DNA of 64,000 bases from positions 3,658,001-3,722,000 of the forward strand of contig OZ253505.1 of NCBI GenBank assembly GCA_965262255.1, read 5' to 3'. This DNA is from JANQQC01 sp965262255 (GTDB lineage: Bacteria > Pseudomonadota > Alphaproteobacteria > Caulobacterales > Hyphomonadaceae). Both the position numbers and the translations under genes were made by a program. Shown one piece after another: positions 54,381 to 63,243 of this stretch. The notes under the pieces are model-generated. The model saw nothing but the letters and a program-made list of their open reading frames with translations, was not told the origin of the DNA and did no database searches. How positions within the stretch are numbered: the stretch's first letter is position 1; each line of letters starts with the position of its first letter.

Positions 54381-56867
54381 CTACCACGTCACTCCTACGT
54401 TCACTCCAAACGATCGAGGATTACCATAGATGAACCCCCCATATCCTAACGCTCCGTAATCAATTGCTCTTGTTTCGTAAGCCTCATCAGTCAAGTTCTT
54501 AATCCAAAGCATGACATAGGCGTTTGACCTGCCGCGATTTACCGAAATGTTGTCCCAACGTAGCTGAAAATCAATCAAAGTCCGAGCATCTGCTTGCAAC
54601 ATCTTCGTAAAGGTAGACTCTCTAGGGTTAGGGAAAAAGTAACGCGACCCCTCGTGGGTAATGTTCAAGCGACCAGTCATATCGCCATTGGTCATATCCC
54701 ATCTGTATATCCCACCTGCATTTATGGTCAGTTTGGGAACATTACTCGGTACTATTTCATCGGCAATGTTCATGGAAGGTTTGTTTGCTTCTTTGTATGG
54801 CCATTCTTTAGTTTTTATATCGACAGTTCCTAAAGAAGCGTTTAGAGTTAGTTGGTCACTTGGTTGCGCTAGAAACTCTAGCTCTATACCGGTATAGTCG
54901 CGCTTACCAGCATTAAGAATCAAGTTTTGAAATCCCTGCCCCGGTTGCGTTTGAGTTGGAGAAACGACCTGCTGATCAGTATACTTTGATTGAAATATCG
55001 CCCCATTAATCCGCACCGTACCATCCGAGACCTCGGACTTAAAACCGACCTCAAATGCATCTAAGTATTCAGCTTCAAAAGGATCTTGATTCACCCGTGC
55101 ATTGAAACCTCCTGATTTGTAACCTCGCGCATACTTAGCATAACCATTGAAATCTGGTGAGAATCTATAGTCTGCAGTCAAATGACCCGTAACTGCAGAA
55201 TCATCTAGCTCGTCAGTTTTTTCGAAAGATTGAGTCTGTTTAATTGATTTCTTGTCAGAGGAATAGCGCAGCCCGAATGTCCATCCTAGTTTACCTTCAG
55301 GTCCGTCAGCGCGGTACGTTCCTTGACCATAGAGTGCAAGTGAGTCCGCATCGGTTGTGTACACAAGTTTCGCTTCCGTATGCCTCGCCCGGTACCTTCC
55401 CTCTTCGCCATGAGCTGTTTTGTGTGCGTTAACGAGGGGAGTAGCAGCCGCTCCAAAACTTGGAGCGCCAAGTACTTCTTCCATATCCAACACATAACCA
55501 ATAACTTGATTATTGTCCTCAGAACTTTCTTCGTGGAAGTAAAATGCTCCAACAACCCAATCAAATTTATCACCTTTCTGAGTGTCGATTAATTCGAACT
55601 CCTGACTCCATTGATCTTGCTCCCTTTTGTTACTTGCAGAATAAAGTGAAGTCTTTATAGTTGGAATCGCTAATCCGGCGACTGCATTTGCTTGTGTGCG
55701 TTGAGCGTCAGTCGGCGTTGCACACCGGCACAATATATTTACTGTCAAAGCGGCAGGAAGCCCGTTGAACATACTCGTTTGAGTGAAACTATTTCCCGTT
55801 ATCTCGCCGAACCCATCAAGATCGGAATCGTCAATGGTATTTTCCCACTTACGAATGCCCGTCGTAGAACGTAATGTGAAGTTACTAAATTCTCTCTCTA
55901 TTTTTAACATATGTCCAAAAGTTGTATTCTCAGTAGGAGCAGAATCATCCAAACAATACTCATCTTGCGCCGAAGCTTCAACAGCTAGACTACATCCTTC
56001 AGTTGTTGTTGAGTACTTGAGAAAATTTGTAACAGTAGGAGAGGCAATTGTTGTTTGAAATGCCGGCGCATATTGCTCGAACGTGGCATAGTCAAAAGAG
56101 TAATATACGTTAGTCTCTGGATTCGGATCAAACTCGACACCGAACCTTGTAGCCGTAGAAGTGAAAGCATTAGGATCTTTATCTTTGTCAGTAAATTTAT
56201 TGTCCGTGTCGCCATCAATTCCATAAAAGTTAAGTGTTCCTGACAATCTAACACCATTCTCCAGTTCGCCTGAATGAACTGTTGCTGAAAGACTTCGTCC
56301 ATTGGTGTCACCAAGACCTGCACTCGTAGAAAAGCTTTGTTCAGCTTCAGGTCGACGAGTAATAAAGTTTATTGCACCCCCTGTTGTATTCCTACCGAAC
56401 AAAGTTCCTTGCGGTCCTCGCAATACTTCGACCTGTTCGATATCTGCAACTTCTAATGCTGCACCGGCCGAACGCCCAATATAAACGCCGTCAATGTACA
56501 ATCCTACCGGACCGTCGAGCGTCAACATTTCATCAGCTGATGCAGAAACTCCGCGAATTCCAATCACTGCCTGTGACGCGGTCAGTATACCGGTGTTGAC
56601 AGTTAGGTTAGGAGCCATCCCAGAGATGTCAGTAACATCGACTACTCCCTGGAGTGACAACACCTCCTCGGAGATCGCTGTGATCGCAATCGGAGTTTCT
56701 TGCAGATTAGTTTCTTGCTTTTGAGCCGTAACAGTAACTTTCTTCAAGCGACGGTCATTTGTCGCTTCCTGTTCAGCTTCTTGGGCAAACACTCCTGCGC
56801 TCAAAAGTGAGCCAAGACAAACCGTCGCGAATAAGTCGCGACCGAAATTAGAGGATGGGTTACTCAT
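54381..56867 (-). CDS. TonB-dependent outer-membrane receptor
   Basis: 828 aa from MSNPSSNFGRDLFATVCLGS, with AGGGAAG eight bases upstream; an ATG nine codons earlier lacks a ribosome site. A signal peptide ends near VFAQEA. A TonB box-like stretch VTVTAQK is followed by the plug domain (PIAITAISEEVLSLQGVVDV; VEVLRGPQGTLFGRNTTGGAINF), then a beta-barrel to the C-terminal FGVNVGVTW with terminal aromatic residue. It imports a large or scarce ligand using TonB energy; the ligand cannot be read from sequence. Relatives of this subclass (with RNTTGGAI plug) are common in marine and sphingomonad-like bacteria. Steroid uptake is possible from the neighbourhood but unproven. Confidence 0.9.
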   Translation of the reverse strand: MSNPSSNFGRDLFATVCLGSLLSAGVFAQEAEQEATNDRRLKKVTVTAQKQETNLQETPIAITAISEEVLSLQGVVDVTDISGMAPNLTVNTGILTASQAVIGIRGVSASADEMLTLDGPVGLYIDGVYIGRSAGAALEVADIEQVEVLRGPQGTLFGRNTTGGAINFITRRPEAEQSFSTSAGLGDTNGRSLSATVHSGELENGVRLSGTLNFYGIDGDTDNKFTDKDKDPNAFTSTATRFGVEFDPNPETNVYYSFDYATFEQYAPAFQTTIASPTVTNFLKYSTTTEGCSLAVEASAQDEYCLDDSAPTENTTFGHMLKIEREFSNFTLRSTTGIRKWENTIDDSDLDGFGEITGNSFTQTSMFNGLPAALTVNILCRCATPTDAQRTQANAVAGLAIPTIKTSLYSASNKREQDQWSQEFELIDTQKGDKFDWVVGAFYFHEESSEDNNQVIGYVLDMEEVLGAPSFGAAATPLVNAHKTAHGEEGRYRARHTEAKLVYTTDADSLALYGQGTYRADGPEGKLGWTFGLRYSSDKKSIKQTQSFEKTDELDDSAVTGHLTADYRFSPDFNGYAKYARGYKSGGFNARVNQDPFEAEYLDAFEVGFKSEVSDGTVRINGAIFQSKYTDQQVVSPTQTQPGQGFQNLILNAGKRDYTGIELEFLAQPSDQLTLNASLGTVDIKTKEWPYKEANKPSMNIADEIVPSNVPKLTINAGGIYRWDMTNGDMTGRLNITHEGSRYFFPNPRESTFTKMLQADARTLIDFQLRWDNISVNRGRSNAYVMLWIKNLTDEAYETRAIDYGALGYGGFIYGNPRSFGVNVGVTW

Positions 56868-57465
56868 CAAGTTCTTCCCTATAAGAGTATGCACAGATTA
56901 ACGGTCTGAGGGAGTTTCCCCAAAACGTTATCAAGACAGTTTCAGCCGATCTTCACAAAAAAGATTCTGCACTTCGCTACAAAAACACAGTTGATCCATA
57001 AATCTTTAATAGTTTGTGGCGATAGCTTAGTTTGAGTACACGTACTCACAAGATCACCTAAATGTATAGCGAAGTCTAGAAACTATAACCAACTTCACTT
57101 CGCCATTCGTCAAACATTCACGAACGCATATAAAGTATTTTTGAGTAAAAATGCTATTTAGACTAAGAATTGGAAATTTGCAAGTATAAATTTCGAATAA
57201 TTCTTCAGCTTGGACGAGAACGATCTCTAAAACATCTCTGGATTGGAAAGAAATACAACTTTCAAATTTTGCCGATAAGGCAACCTAAAAACCCTGTACT
57301 CTAGTTACTCTTGCAGATTCGACCTATGAGTAGCAAGGCTCGTCGTTGTACGTTGTACACTCCAAAGTTCTAATGGGAACGAACTTAATTGTATCATAGA
57401 GCGCCATGATTGCAACTAATAATATGCTAATGCCGCAGTCTAACAACTCCCTAATCGATCATCAT
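56868..57465. other. Gene-free spacer upstream of the TonB receptor gene
   Basis: AT-rich and without a believable frame. It must carry the receptor promoter on the minus strand. No repeat or hairpin that I would name. Confidence 0.5.
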
Positions 57466-57936
57466 CTACAATTCCTCAATTGCAGAACCTGAGCCCAACA
57501 AAAGTTTCCCCTGTTGCTTACTACCACTGAACCACTTAAAAGCATCGTCGCAGACTATGTTTCTTTCAAGTATCCGAAGTACTCGCTTCTCATTCCGTCC
57601 ACATGATAGTCGATGCCGGCACTCTCGAACATTGTCCGGCATTATATCTACCCCAAACAAAGTTTCTATAGATTCTTCAAAATCTATATTATTCTCTAAC
57701 CTTCGGTAGAGAATACCTGCAAGAAACTCGCCATCACCGCAGGTGGGGTCAACAACTTTCTTTTTTGGGTCACAAAAGATATCTTCATCCATCTGATCCA
57801 AGATAATGTCGACTAGTTCCTTGGGCGTGAAAACTTCTCCACGAGCTTTTACACGAGACTTGTCTCGTTCAACACCGCTCATATAGTCCCGTTCAAACAA
57901 ATGTCGCCGTACGCTTTCTAACTCTTCCCTATCCAT
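57466..57936 (-). CDS. Small methyltransferase-like RM subunit with SAM motif
   Basis: 156 aa. It begins MDREELESVRRHLFERDYMS and contains GEVFTPKELVDIILDQM, the SAM-binding motif I VVDPTCGDGEFLAGIL (about 60-75) and FGVDIMPDNVRECRHRL (motif II acid). It ends with a C-terminal part of unclear origin and no NPPY motif. Such short proteins accompany helicase-methylase restriction enzymes; here the NPPY is in the upstream polypeptide, so this subunit may supply SAM binding to it. It starts four bases after the upstream stop. The usual family length seems similar, so truncation is not implied. Confidence 0.7.
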   Translation of the reverse strand: MDREELESVRRHLFERDYMSGVERDKSRVKARGEVFTPKELVDIILDQMDEDIFCDPKKKVVDPTCGDGEFLAGILYRRLENNIDFEESIETLFGVDIMPDNVRECRHRLSCGRNEKRVLRILERNIVCDDAFKWFSGSKQQGKLLLGSGSAIEEL

Positions 57937-57940
57937 AATC

Positions 57941-58711
57941 TCAGAGAAAATCCTCCCAAAAGTTCCTCCTAAACAATCCGATTATGTTGCAATTCCAACC
58001 GTGCGTGGTGAACTGTACGGACTTCATAACCTTTCGAAAAAGATTACTGTTTAAGGCTTTCGCTATGCTGGGAAGGTTGCCTGTATCATCAACTATGGCA
58101 GCGGCATTTTGGGTCAAACCGTATTCACCACGATAATCTATGTGCGGTATTCCCGGGTCGTGCCACGTGCTAAATATTACCTTGGGCACTCCGAAATGAC
58201 CCTTCTTAACGTTTGAGAACCGAAACTTTAGTTCACCCGTCTTTCGACTTATCGACCATATACATTTATGTTTATACTCTCGTGACTTTACCAATGACAT
58301 CCAGTCCCTGCGAGGATCGTACATTGACCCGCTGTATAGAAGTTCCACTTTCTCTTGGTTTTCATCAGCGATCAATCTAAAAACTTTGTCAAAATCAAAA
58401 TTCGGTATAAAGTCCAACTTTTTGAGGTTTCGTTCATACTCCTCCTTATTCTCGTCAACAACTCTAGTCTTAAATCCCTTAGTATCTCGATTCTCTGCTA
58501 CATACATATCAAACTTGGTGCCTGCATTGAAATAACGACTTCCATCGTCAAGATCATGCATTGACAACCAATGAATATCAAGTTTCTTTAGTTTTGTCCT
58601 CAAACGGGTCAAGCTTGCATTATTAGTCCTACCATATCCTCGCCAATTCGGCGGATGAATCAATGCTATAATACCCCCCCCCATCCGAAATTTGTATCGC
58701 CTGCTCGACAA
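57941..58711 (-). CDS. 3' part of the nuclease-helicase-methylase RM protein, out of frame after a G9 tract
   Basis: 256-codon frame. The useful part starts at the G tract: GGGIIALIHPPNWRGYGRTN, a stretch that directly follows the NPPY domain in N6-methylases of this kind. The probable target-recognition region follows (LKKLDIHWLSMHDLDDGSRY; VPKVIFSTWHDPGIPHIDY; the end VQFTTHGWNCNIIGLFRRNF). The codons before the tract (MSSRRYKFRM) are the wrong-frame reading of the upstream gene, and the ATG has no ribosome site. With eight G instead of nine the upstream protein would read VEQAIQISDGGGIIALIHPP without interruption. Confidence 0.85.
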   Translation of the reverse strand: MSSRRYKFRMGGGIIALIHPPNWRGYGRTNNASLTRLRTKLKKLDIHWLSMHDLDDGSRYFNAGTKFDMYVAENRDTKGFKTRVVDENKEEYERNLKKLDFIPNFDFDKVFRLIADENQEKVELLYSGSMYDPRRDWMSLVKSREYKHKCIWSISRKTGELKFRFSNVKKGHFGVPKVIFSTWHDPGIPHIDYRGEYGLTQNAAAIVDDTGNLPSIAKALNSNLFRKVMKSVQFTTHGWNCNIIGLFRRNFWEDFL

Positions 58712-61247
58712 ACTTAGGCCAGATCGGATTGCCCGTATTTGAAGAGGACTGATAGGGTGGATTACCTACGACAACATCAAACTTCTCCCTACTCCAATCG
58801 TCTAGCTCTTCCACATCCTTGCACTCGCATCCCATTGCACTCATCGCAATCTCCTTGTTGGAACAATCTCCAAAATACGTTACATCGCCAAAATTGATGT
58901 TCTCTTCGTTCCTTAGCGCGGCAACGAACTCCATATTGTACATCACAGCAATCCTCTTTCCCCGCCATAATTTGCCCATGCTATTACCAACTTCCCGAAT
59001 CATCCGAGTTGCCAGTCTCTTAGGAGTCGGAATGCTATGTCCCTCAGACCGTTTTGTCACTACTTTCAGAATTGTGTCAATCTCGTCATCGTGGAAACTA
59101 TCTGGATCAAACTTTTCTGCAGAATGTCCAAAGTTTCTATGCTCCCAATTAGGTGTCACGCCCTCGATAGCCTTGGTGAGTCTTTTAAGAACATCCTCGG
59201 TTGATTTTGATTCAATGATTTTTAGTTTCTCTTGTCTGTAATCGTCCTCTATCTCATGGATCACCTCTTTGATCGTTGTCTGCAAACGTTTTCGCAAATC
59301 TAACTTAGTTTGCTCGTGTTCTTCAGATGTCCGAGGTTCTCGTCCTCCGCCTCCGGGGCCTCTCGAGACAACAATCTCTTCCACGTTCACTTCAAAACCG
59401 CCTTCCATTAGCATTCTTACCACTTCGCGGATATGATTGCGGTTTTTTTCGTCGCCGTCAATGACAGGAACACTGATTAATGCCCGCTCCTTTATACTTG
59501 GGTCTTTCTTAAATACTCTCAGGCACCGCCCAATAGTCTGCACCAACTTCGCATGTCTCATCCTGCGCATAATCGCACAACCCGTAATCCCGTCAATGTC
59601 GATTCCTTCGGACAATATGTCGTAATGGAAAATCATGGCGTTCTTCTGACAAAAATGGAGGTCATTCATAAACTGGTCGCGGCTAACCTTGCTACCATTC
59701 ACCCTTGAACTATAAGTGCTGTCCGAAACTATGGTAAAAACATCGTGATCAGGAAGAGTTTCGTTTACGCGATTCATATAGTCAACGATAGTTTTCACGT
59801 CTTTTGTGCTACTACAAGCAAACAGTGTTCTAGAACTCATCTTCTCATGAACTTCCGTTCGCTGAAAACGCGCAACGTGCGCCGCTTCATCAACAAAACT
59901 GTCAAGATCCTTATCGCGCTTTTTGCCTGACACAACGTGTAGCACAGGTCGAACCAAATACTTTTGATTTATGAGATTTGAAACAGACTCCTGTCCGATG
60001 ACCGGGCCAAAAATTTCCTCGTTATCATTCGACATCTCTCCAAGGCCATGACGCTCGGTTGCAGTAAAGAAAAGTTTCACTGCCGCTTGAATGTCTCGGA
60101 CTTCACCGAAATTGTCTTCTCTGATGCAATATTGGCTTTCGTCGGCAATCATCGTATCGAAAACGATTCCTTGCTTCACTAACTTCCAAAGTGAATGATA
60201 CGTACTAAAGATTACTAAGTCCTTTCCAAGACTTAGCGCTCGATCATGTTGTTTCAAAACCTCCCTTGCATGTGTCGTGCTTCGTTCAACCCAATTTATT
60301 TTCTCGTAATCAAGCTCCTTGTTCCCGCTGTGGAAAGCCATTGCAATGTATGAAGTGCCGAGAAGATCTCTATACTCAGACAGTAATTGGTTGACCAAAA
60401 CGATTCGCGGGGCAACCACCACATGTATTCCGTTTCCGCCCTTTGCGATCATATTTTTCAGAATTAGACCTTGGATCACCGTTTTTCCCGCGCCTGTCGG
60501 GTAGATAAATCGGCCTTTCATTGAACGAATGGTCTTCGTGTTCTCTCCTACATTAAATTCAGGAGACTGAGCATATGCCGCGATAAAATTTTCGAATCCC
60601 TGCTTTTGATAATCCCTAAGTTCGAAAGTGTTACTGTCCAATCTTCCAATACTGCGCTTAAATTTTCGTTTTCGGCTCAGACCAAACTCTTTAGCGTAAA
60701 AATCCCAAAAATCGTATCTCTGGTTGACAAGATATTCAATCTGACGAAACCCGAAAGTCCTTACTTTGTAGTTAAATGCCTCCTCCGTTGTCGGATGTAG
60801 TCCTGTCGCTGTCGTCCAAACAGACATGACCTTCGCATCGTATTTGGTCAAACTAGTGGATGGAAACATACCGATTCCGTCAGATTTATTGCTCAAAAGA
60901 GCATTTCTATCGGTTCGATACTTGCATTGAATCGTGTGAACATCTCCTTCTAGCGTTTTCCCGATGAAATCGACTCCAGGTGCATTCTCTGGAGCAGGCG
61001 ATAGTTCGACACAATCTACATTATGGTCGGCTTGATAGAATCTGATAATGCATTCAACAAGGTGTTCAAAAGCGTCGCCAAAGAATTTATCAGTATCTGG
61101 AAACCGAATCATAGTCTGTCGCTGAAAAGCAAGACTACCTAGTTGTTCCTTCCAATCATCAAGTTCCACAACATTCTCATAAAGAAGCCGTGTCTCAAGG
61201 GCGCTAACCATGTCTGGAAAGTGATGCTTTCGTTCGAACAATTCCAT
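58629..61247 (-). CDS. Restriction nuclease-helicase-methylase, N-terminal part ending at a G9 tract
   Basis: 872 aa from MELFERKHHFPDMVSALETR; a longer frame to 61322 starts at TTG without support. In order: a restriction-endonuclease-like domain (PGVDFIGKTLEGDVHTIQCKYR, with D and Q-x-K), a superfamily 2 helicase (YPTGAGKT Walker A; MIADESQ as motif II; LFFTATERHG; VQTIGRCLRVF motif VI), a helical linker (KRLATRMIREVGNSMGKLWR), then the start of an N6-methylase with catalytic NPPYQSS. No SAM motif I precedes the NPPY, and one is found in the small downstream subunit. The protein stops at ELARIW just after the G tract. Joined with the next frame it would be about 1,120 aa, resembling single-chain type ISP-like or type III-like enzymes. 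Confidence 0.88.
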   Translation of the reverse strand: MELFERKHHFPDMVSALETRLLYENVVELDDWKEQLGSLAFQRQTMIRFPDTDKFFGDAFEHLVECIIRFYQADHNVDCVELSPAPENAPGVDFIGKTLEGDVHTIQCKYRTDRNALLSNKSDGIGMFPSTSLTKYDAKVMSVWTTATGLHPTTEEAFNYKVRTFGFRQIEYLVNQRYDFWDFYAKEFGLSRKRKFKRSIGRLDSNTFELRDYQKQGFENFIAAYAQSPEFNVGENTKTIRSMKGRFIYPTGAGKTVIQGLILKNMIAKGGNGIHVVVAPRIVLVNQLLSEYRDLLGTSYIAMAFHSGNKELDYEKINWVERSTTHAREVLKQHDRALSLGKDLVIFSTYHSLWKLVKQGIVFDTMIADESQYCIREDNFGEVRDIQAAVKLFFTATERHGLGEMSNDNEEIFGPVIGQESVSNLINQKYLVRPVLHVVSGKKRDKDLDSFVDEAAHVARFQRTEVHEKMSSRTLFACSSTKDVKTIVDYMNRVNETLPDHDVFTIVSDSTYSSRVNGSKVSRDQFMNDLHFCQKNAMIFHYDILSEGIDIDGITGCAIMRRMRHAKLVQTIGRCLRVFKKDPSIKERALISVPVIDGDEKNRNHIREVVRMLMEGGFEVNVEEIVVSRGPGGGGREPRTSEEHEQTKLDLRKRLQTTIKEVIHEIEDDYRQEKLKIIESKSTEDVLKRLTKAIEGVTPNWEHRNFGHSAEKFDPDSFHDDEIDTILKVVTKRSEGHSIPTPKRLATRMIREVGNSMGKLWRGKRIAVMYNMEFVAALRNEENINFGDVTYFGDCSNKEIAMSAMGCECKDVEELDDWSREKFDVVVGNPPYQSSSNTGNPIWPKFVEQAIQISDGGGYYSIDSSAELARIW
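58674..58682. repeat. G9 (minus strand) homopolymer at an RM frame break
   Basis: Nine C on the plus strand. One base fewer restores a fused reading frame. This is the same logic as the C10 tract in hsdM-S at 6457. Confidence 0.75.
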
Positions 61248-61671
61248 ACTCGTTCCACTCGGATGAGTCCAACTCGGGCCAAAAAGAATCTCAAGAATCC
61301 CAAGTATAGCCAAACTTGTCAAAAATCAAGTCGGAATCTCTGTTGCTGGAAATTTTCCGAGAAACCTTCGGTATAACTTCGCTGAAATAATTGGCGCAAC
61401 CTAAATGTATTTTGTCACATTGAGTCCTGCTGGTTAGCAGAACGATCCCTCTACCGAGATTGCCGGAAGCACCCGATAAAGTCCGCTAATAAAAATGTTG
61501 AGACTGTAGCGCAATAAAACAGTTGCTCTTGAACTCCGAAAATTTTCCAAATTCTGCCGATGAAAATTTGATATTCGGGGCAGAATACCGCCATAAATTC
61601 GAAAATTTTGTAAGCTACCTTTCTGTTCTGATGCTTCGCAACATTTTCATTTTGTCTAGGTTCCAAAGCAC
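61248..61671. other. Spacer between the RM system and tRNA-Trp, with a MITE-like element
   Basis: No secE or nusG is found here, although they usually follow tuf and tRNA-Trp in proteobacteria. A degenerate MITE occupies 61499-61649. The rest shows nothing recognisable. Confidence 0.55.
61499..61649. mobile_element. Degenerate MITE-like element next to tRNA-Trp
   Basis: Ends TGAGACTGTAGCGCAATAAA and, inverted, TGAAAATGTTGCGAAGCATC, matching the other TGAGACTGT elements of this window. 151 bases, 22 bases from the tRNA 3' end. Confidence 0.55.
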
Positions 61672-61747
61672 TGGCAGGGGCAGCAGGATTCGAACCCGCG
61701 ACCCTCGGTTTTGGAGACCGATGCTCTACCAGCTGAGCTATACCCCC
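61672..61747 (-). tRNA. trnW: tRNA-Trp (CCA anticodon)
   Basis: 76 nt with full cloverleaf: acceptor GGGGGTA/TGCCCCT (first pair G-U), D arm GCTC-AGCTGGTA-GAGC, anticodon stem TCGGT/ACCGA with loop CTCCAAA (anticodon CCA), T arm GCGGG-TTCGAAT-CCTGC, discriminator G and encoded CCA end. It lies 117 bases downstream of tuf on the same strand, the normal proteobacterial order. Confidence 0.97.
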
Positions 61748-61864
61748 ACAGTAAAGCCAGTGCTTATACTTTGTATAATGGAGAGTTTTCTTGAAAATAC
61801 AAGTTAAAATCTTAAAATTTTGTTTTCCTAGCAGATTACAGTTGAACAACAAAATCGCTAAAAG

Positions 61865-63058
61865 TTACTCTTGTATGGCAGTTACAACACCGGAACCGAC
61901 CGTCCGCCCACCCTCACGAATTGCGAATCGAAGCTGAGGATCCATGGCGATCGGTTGAATCAATTCTACATTGATTTTAACGTTGTCACCCGGGAGAACC
62001 ATCTCTTTATCCGCCGGCAAAGACACAACTCCCGTCACGTCTGTCGTCCGGAAGTAGAACTGCGGACGATAGTTCGAGAAGAACGGAGTATGTCGACCGC
62101 CTTCTTCTTTCTTGAGAATGTAGACCTCGGCTTCAAACTTGGTATGCGGAGTAATAGAACCTGGCGCACAAAGAACCTGACCGCGTTCTACGCCGTCTCG
62201 CTCGATTCCACGGATCAGACACCCAACATTGTCACCCGCTTGACCTTGATCAAGCAGTTTTCGGAACATCTCAACACCCGTACAAGTCGTCTTCTTGGTA
62301 TCTCTGATACCGACTATCTCGATTTCATCACCGACTTTGATGATTCCTGTCTCAACTCGGCCAGTAACAACTGTTCCCCGACCTGAAATTGAGAAAACAT
62401 CCTCCACCGGCATCAAGAACGGCTTATCAAGAGGACGTTCCGGAGTAGGAATACTGTCATCAACCGCGGCCATCAGCTCGAATATCTTATCTTTACCAAT
62501 GGCATCGTCGCGTCTTTCAAGTGCGGCCAAGGCAGAACCTGAAACAATTGGAATATCATCCCCTTCGAAACCATACTCGGTGAGAAGTTCTCTGACTTCC
62601 ATTTCGACAAGTTCTAGAAGCTCGTCGTCGTCAACCTGGTCAACTTTATTCAAAAAGACAACTAAAGCAGGAACGCCAACCTGACGCGCCAGTAGAATAT
62701 GCTCCCGAGTCTGAGGCATTGGGCCATCAGCTGCGTTCACGACCAAGATAGCTCCGTCCATCTGTGCCGCGCCAGTGATCATATTCTTCACATAGTCCGC
62801 GTGACCAGGGCAATCGACGTGTGCATAGTGTCGACTATCCGTCTCATATTCGACATGAGCAGTGTTGATCGTAATTCCGCGAGCTTTCTCTTCCGGTGCA
62901 CTATCAATCTCTTCGTACGACCTTACGTCTCCACCACCTGCTTTCTCAGCGAGAATCATCGTGATCGCCGCCGTCAGCGTAGTTTTACCGTGGTCAACGT
63001 GTCCGATCGTACCGATGTTGACATGTGGTTTAGTGCGTTCAAACTTTTCTTTGGCCAT
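61865..63058 (-). CDS. tuf: Elongation factor Tu
   Basis: 397 aa. GTPase that delivers aminoacyl-tRNA to the ribosome. G1 GHVDHGKT (19-26), G2 region RGITI, G3 DCPGH, G4 NKVD and G5 SGSAL are all present, followed by the two beta-barrel domains to GVVTAIQE. Variants such as VGCLIRGIERDGVERGQVL and PFFSNYRPQFYFRTTDVTG are closer to alphaproteobacterial than to enteric EF-Tu. The start has GGAGTAGGCTC upstream. Followed by tRNA-Trp. Confidence 0.98.
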   Translation of the reverse strand: MAKEKFERTKPHVNIGTIGHVDHGKTTLTAAITMILAEKAGGGDVRSYEEIDSAPEEKARGITINTAHVEYETDSRHYAHVDCPGHADYVKNMITGAAQMDGAILVVNAADGPMPQTREHILLARQVGVPALVVFLNKVDQVDDDELLELVEMEVRELLTEYGFEGDDIPIVSGSALAALERRDDAIGKDKIFELMAAVDDSIPTPERPLDKPFLMPVEDVFSISGRGTVVTGRVETGIIKVGDEIEIVGIRDTKKTTCTGVEMFRKLLDQGQAGDNVGCLIRGIERDGVERGQVLCAPGSITPHTKFEAEVYILKKEEGGRHTPFFSNYRPQFYFRTTDVTGVVSLPADKEMVLPGDNVKINVELIQPIAMDPQLRFAIREGGRTVGSGVVTAIQE

Positions 63059-63243
63059 GAGCCTACTCCTTAGTAATCCTCAGAAAGGATCAGATAGAAT
63101 TTATATCTTTAGGGGAATTTCAATTGCAGATTGCAATTTGTTAAAGAGTGCATTTATACCTTTACTGATAAAATTTCAAGGGCAAAGTTGTGATATTTTG
63201 AATAAATGTGCAAATTTCTTACCCGAACATCTGAGTTAATCGA

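Noticed and set aside
61451..61852. 133-aa minus-strand frame
   Set aside because: It reads through tRNA-Trp (the IAQLVEHRSPKPRVAGSNPA pattern is the classic tRNA artefact) and the MITE.
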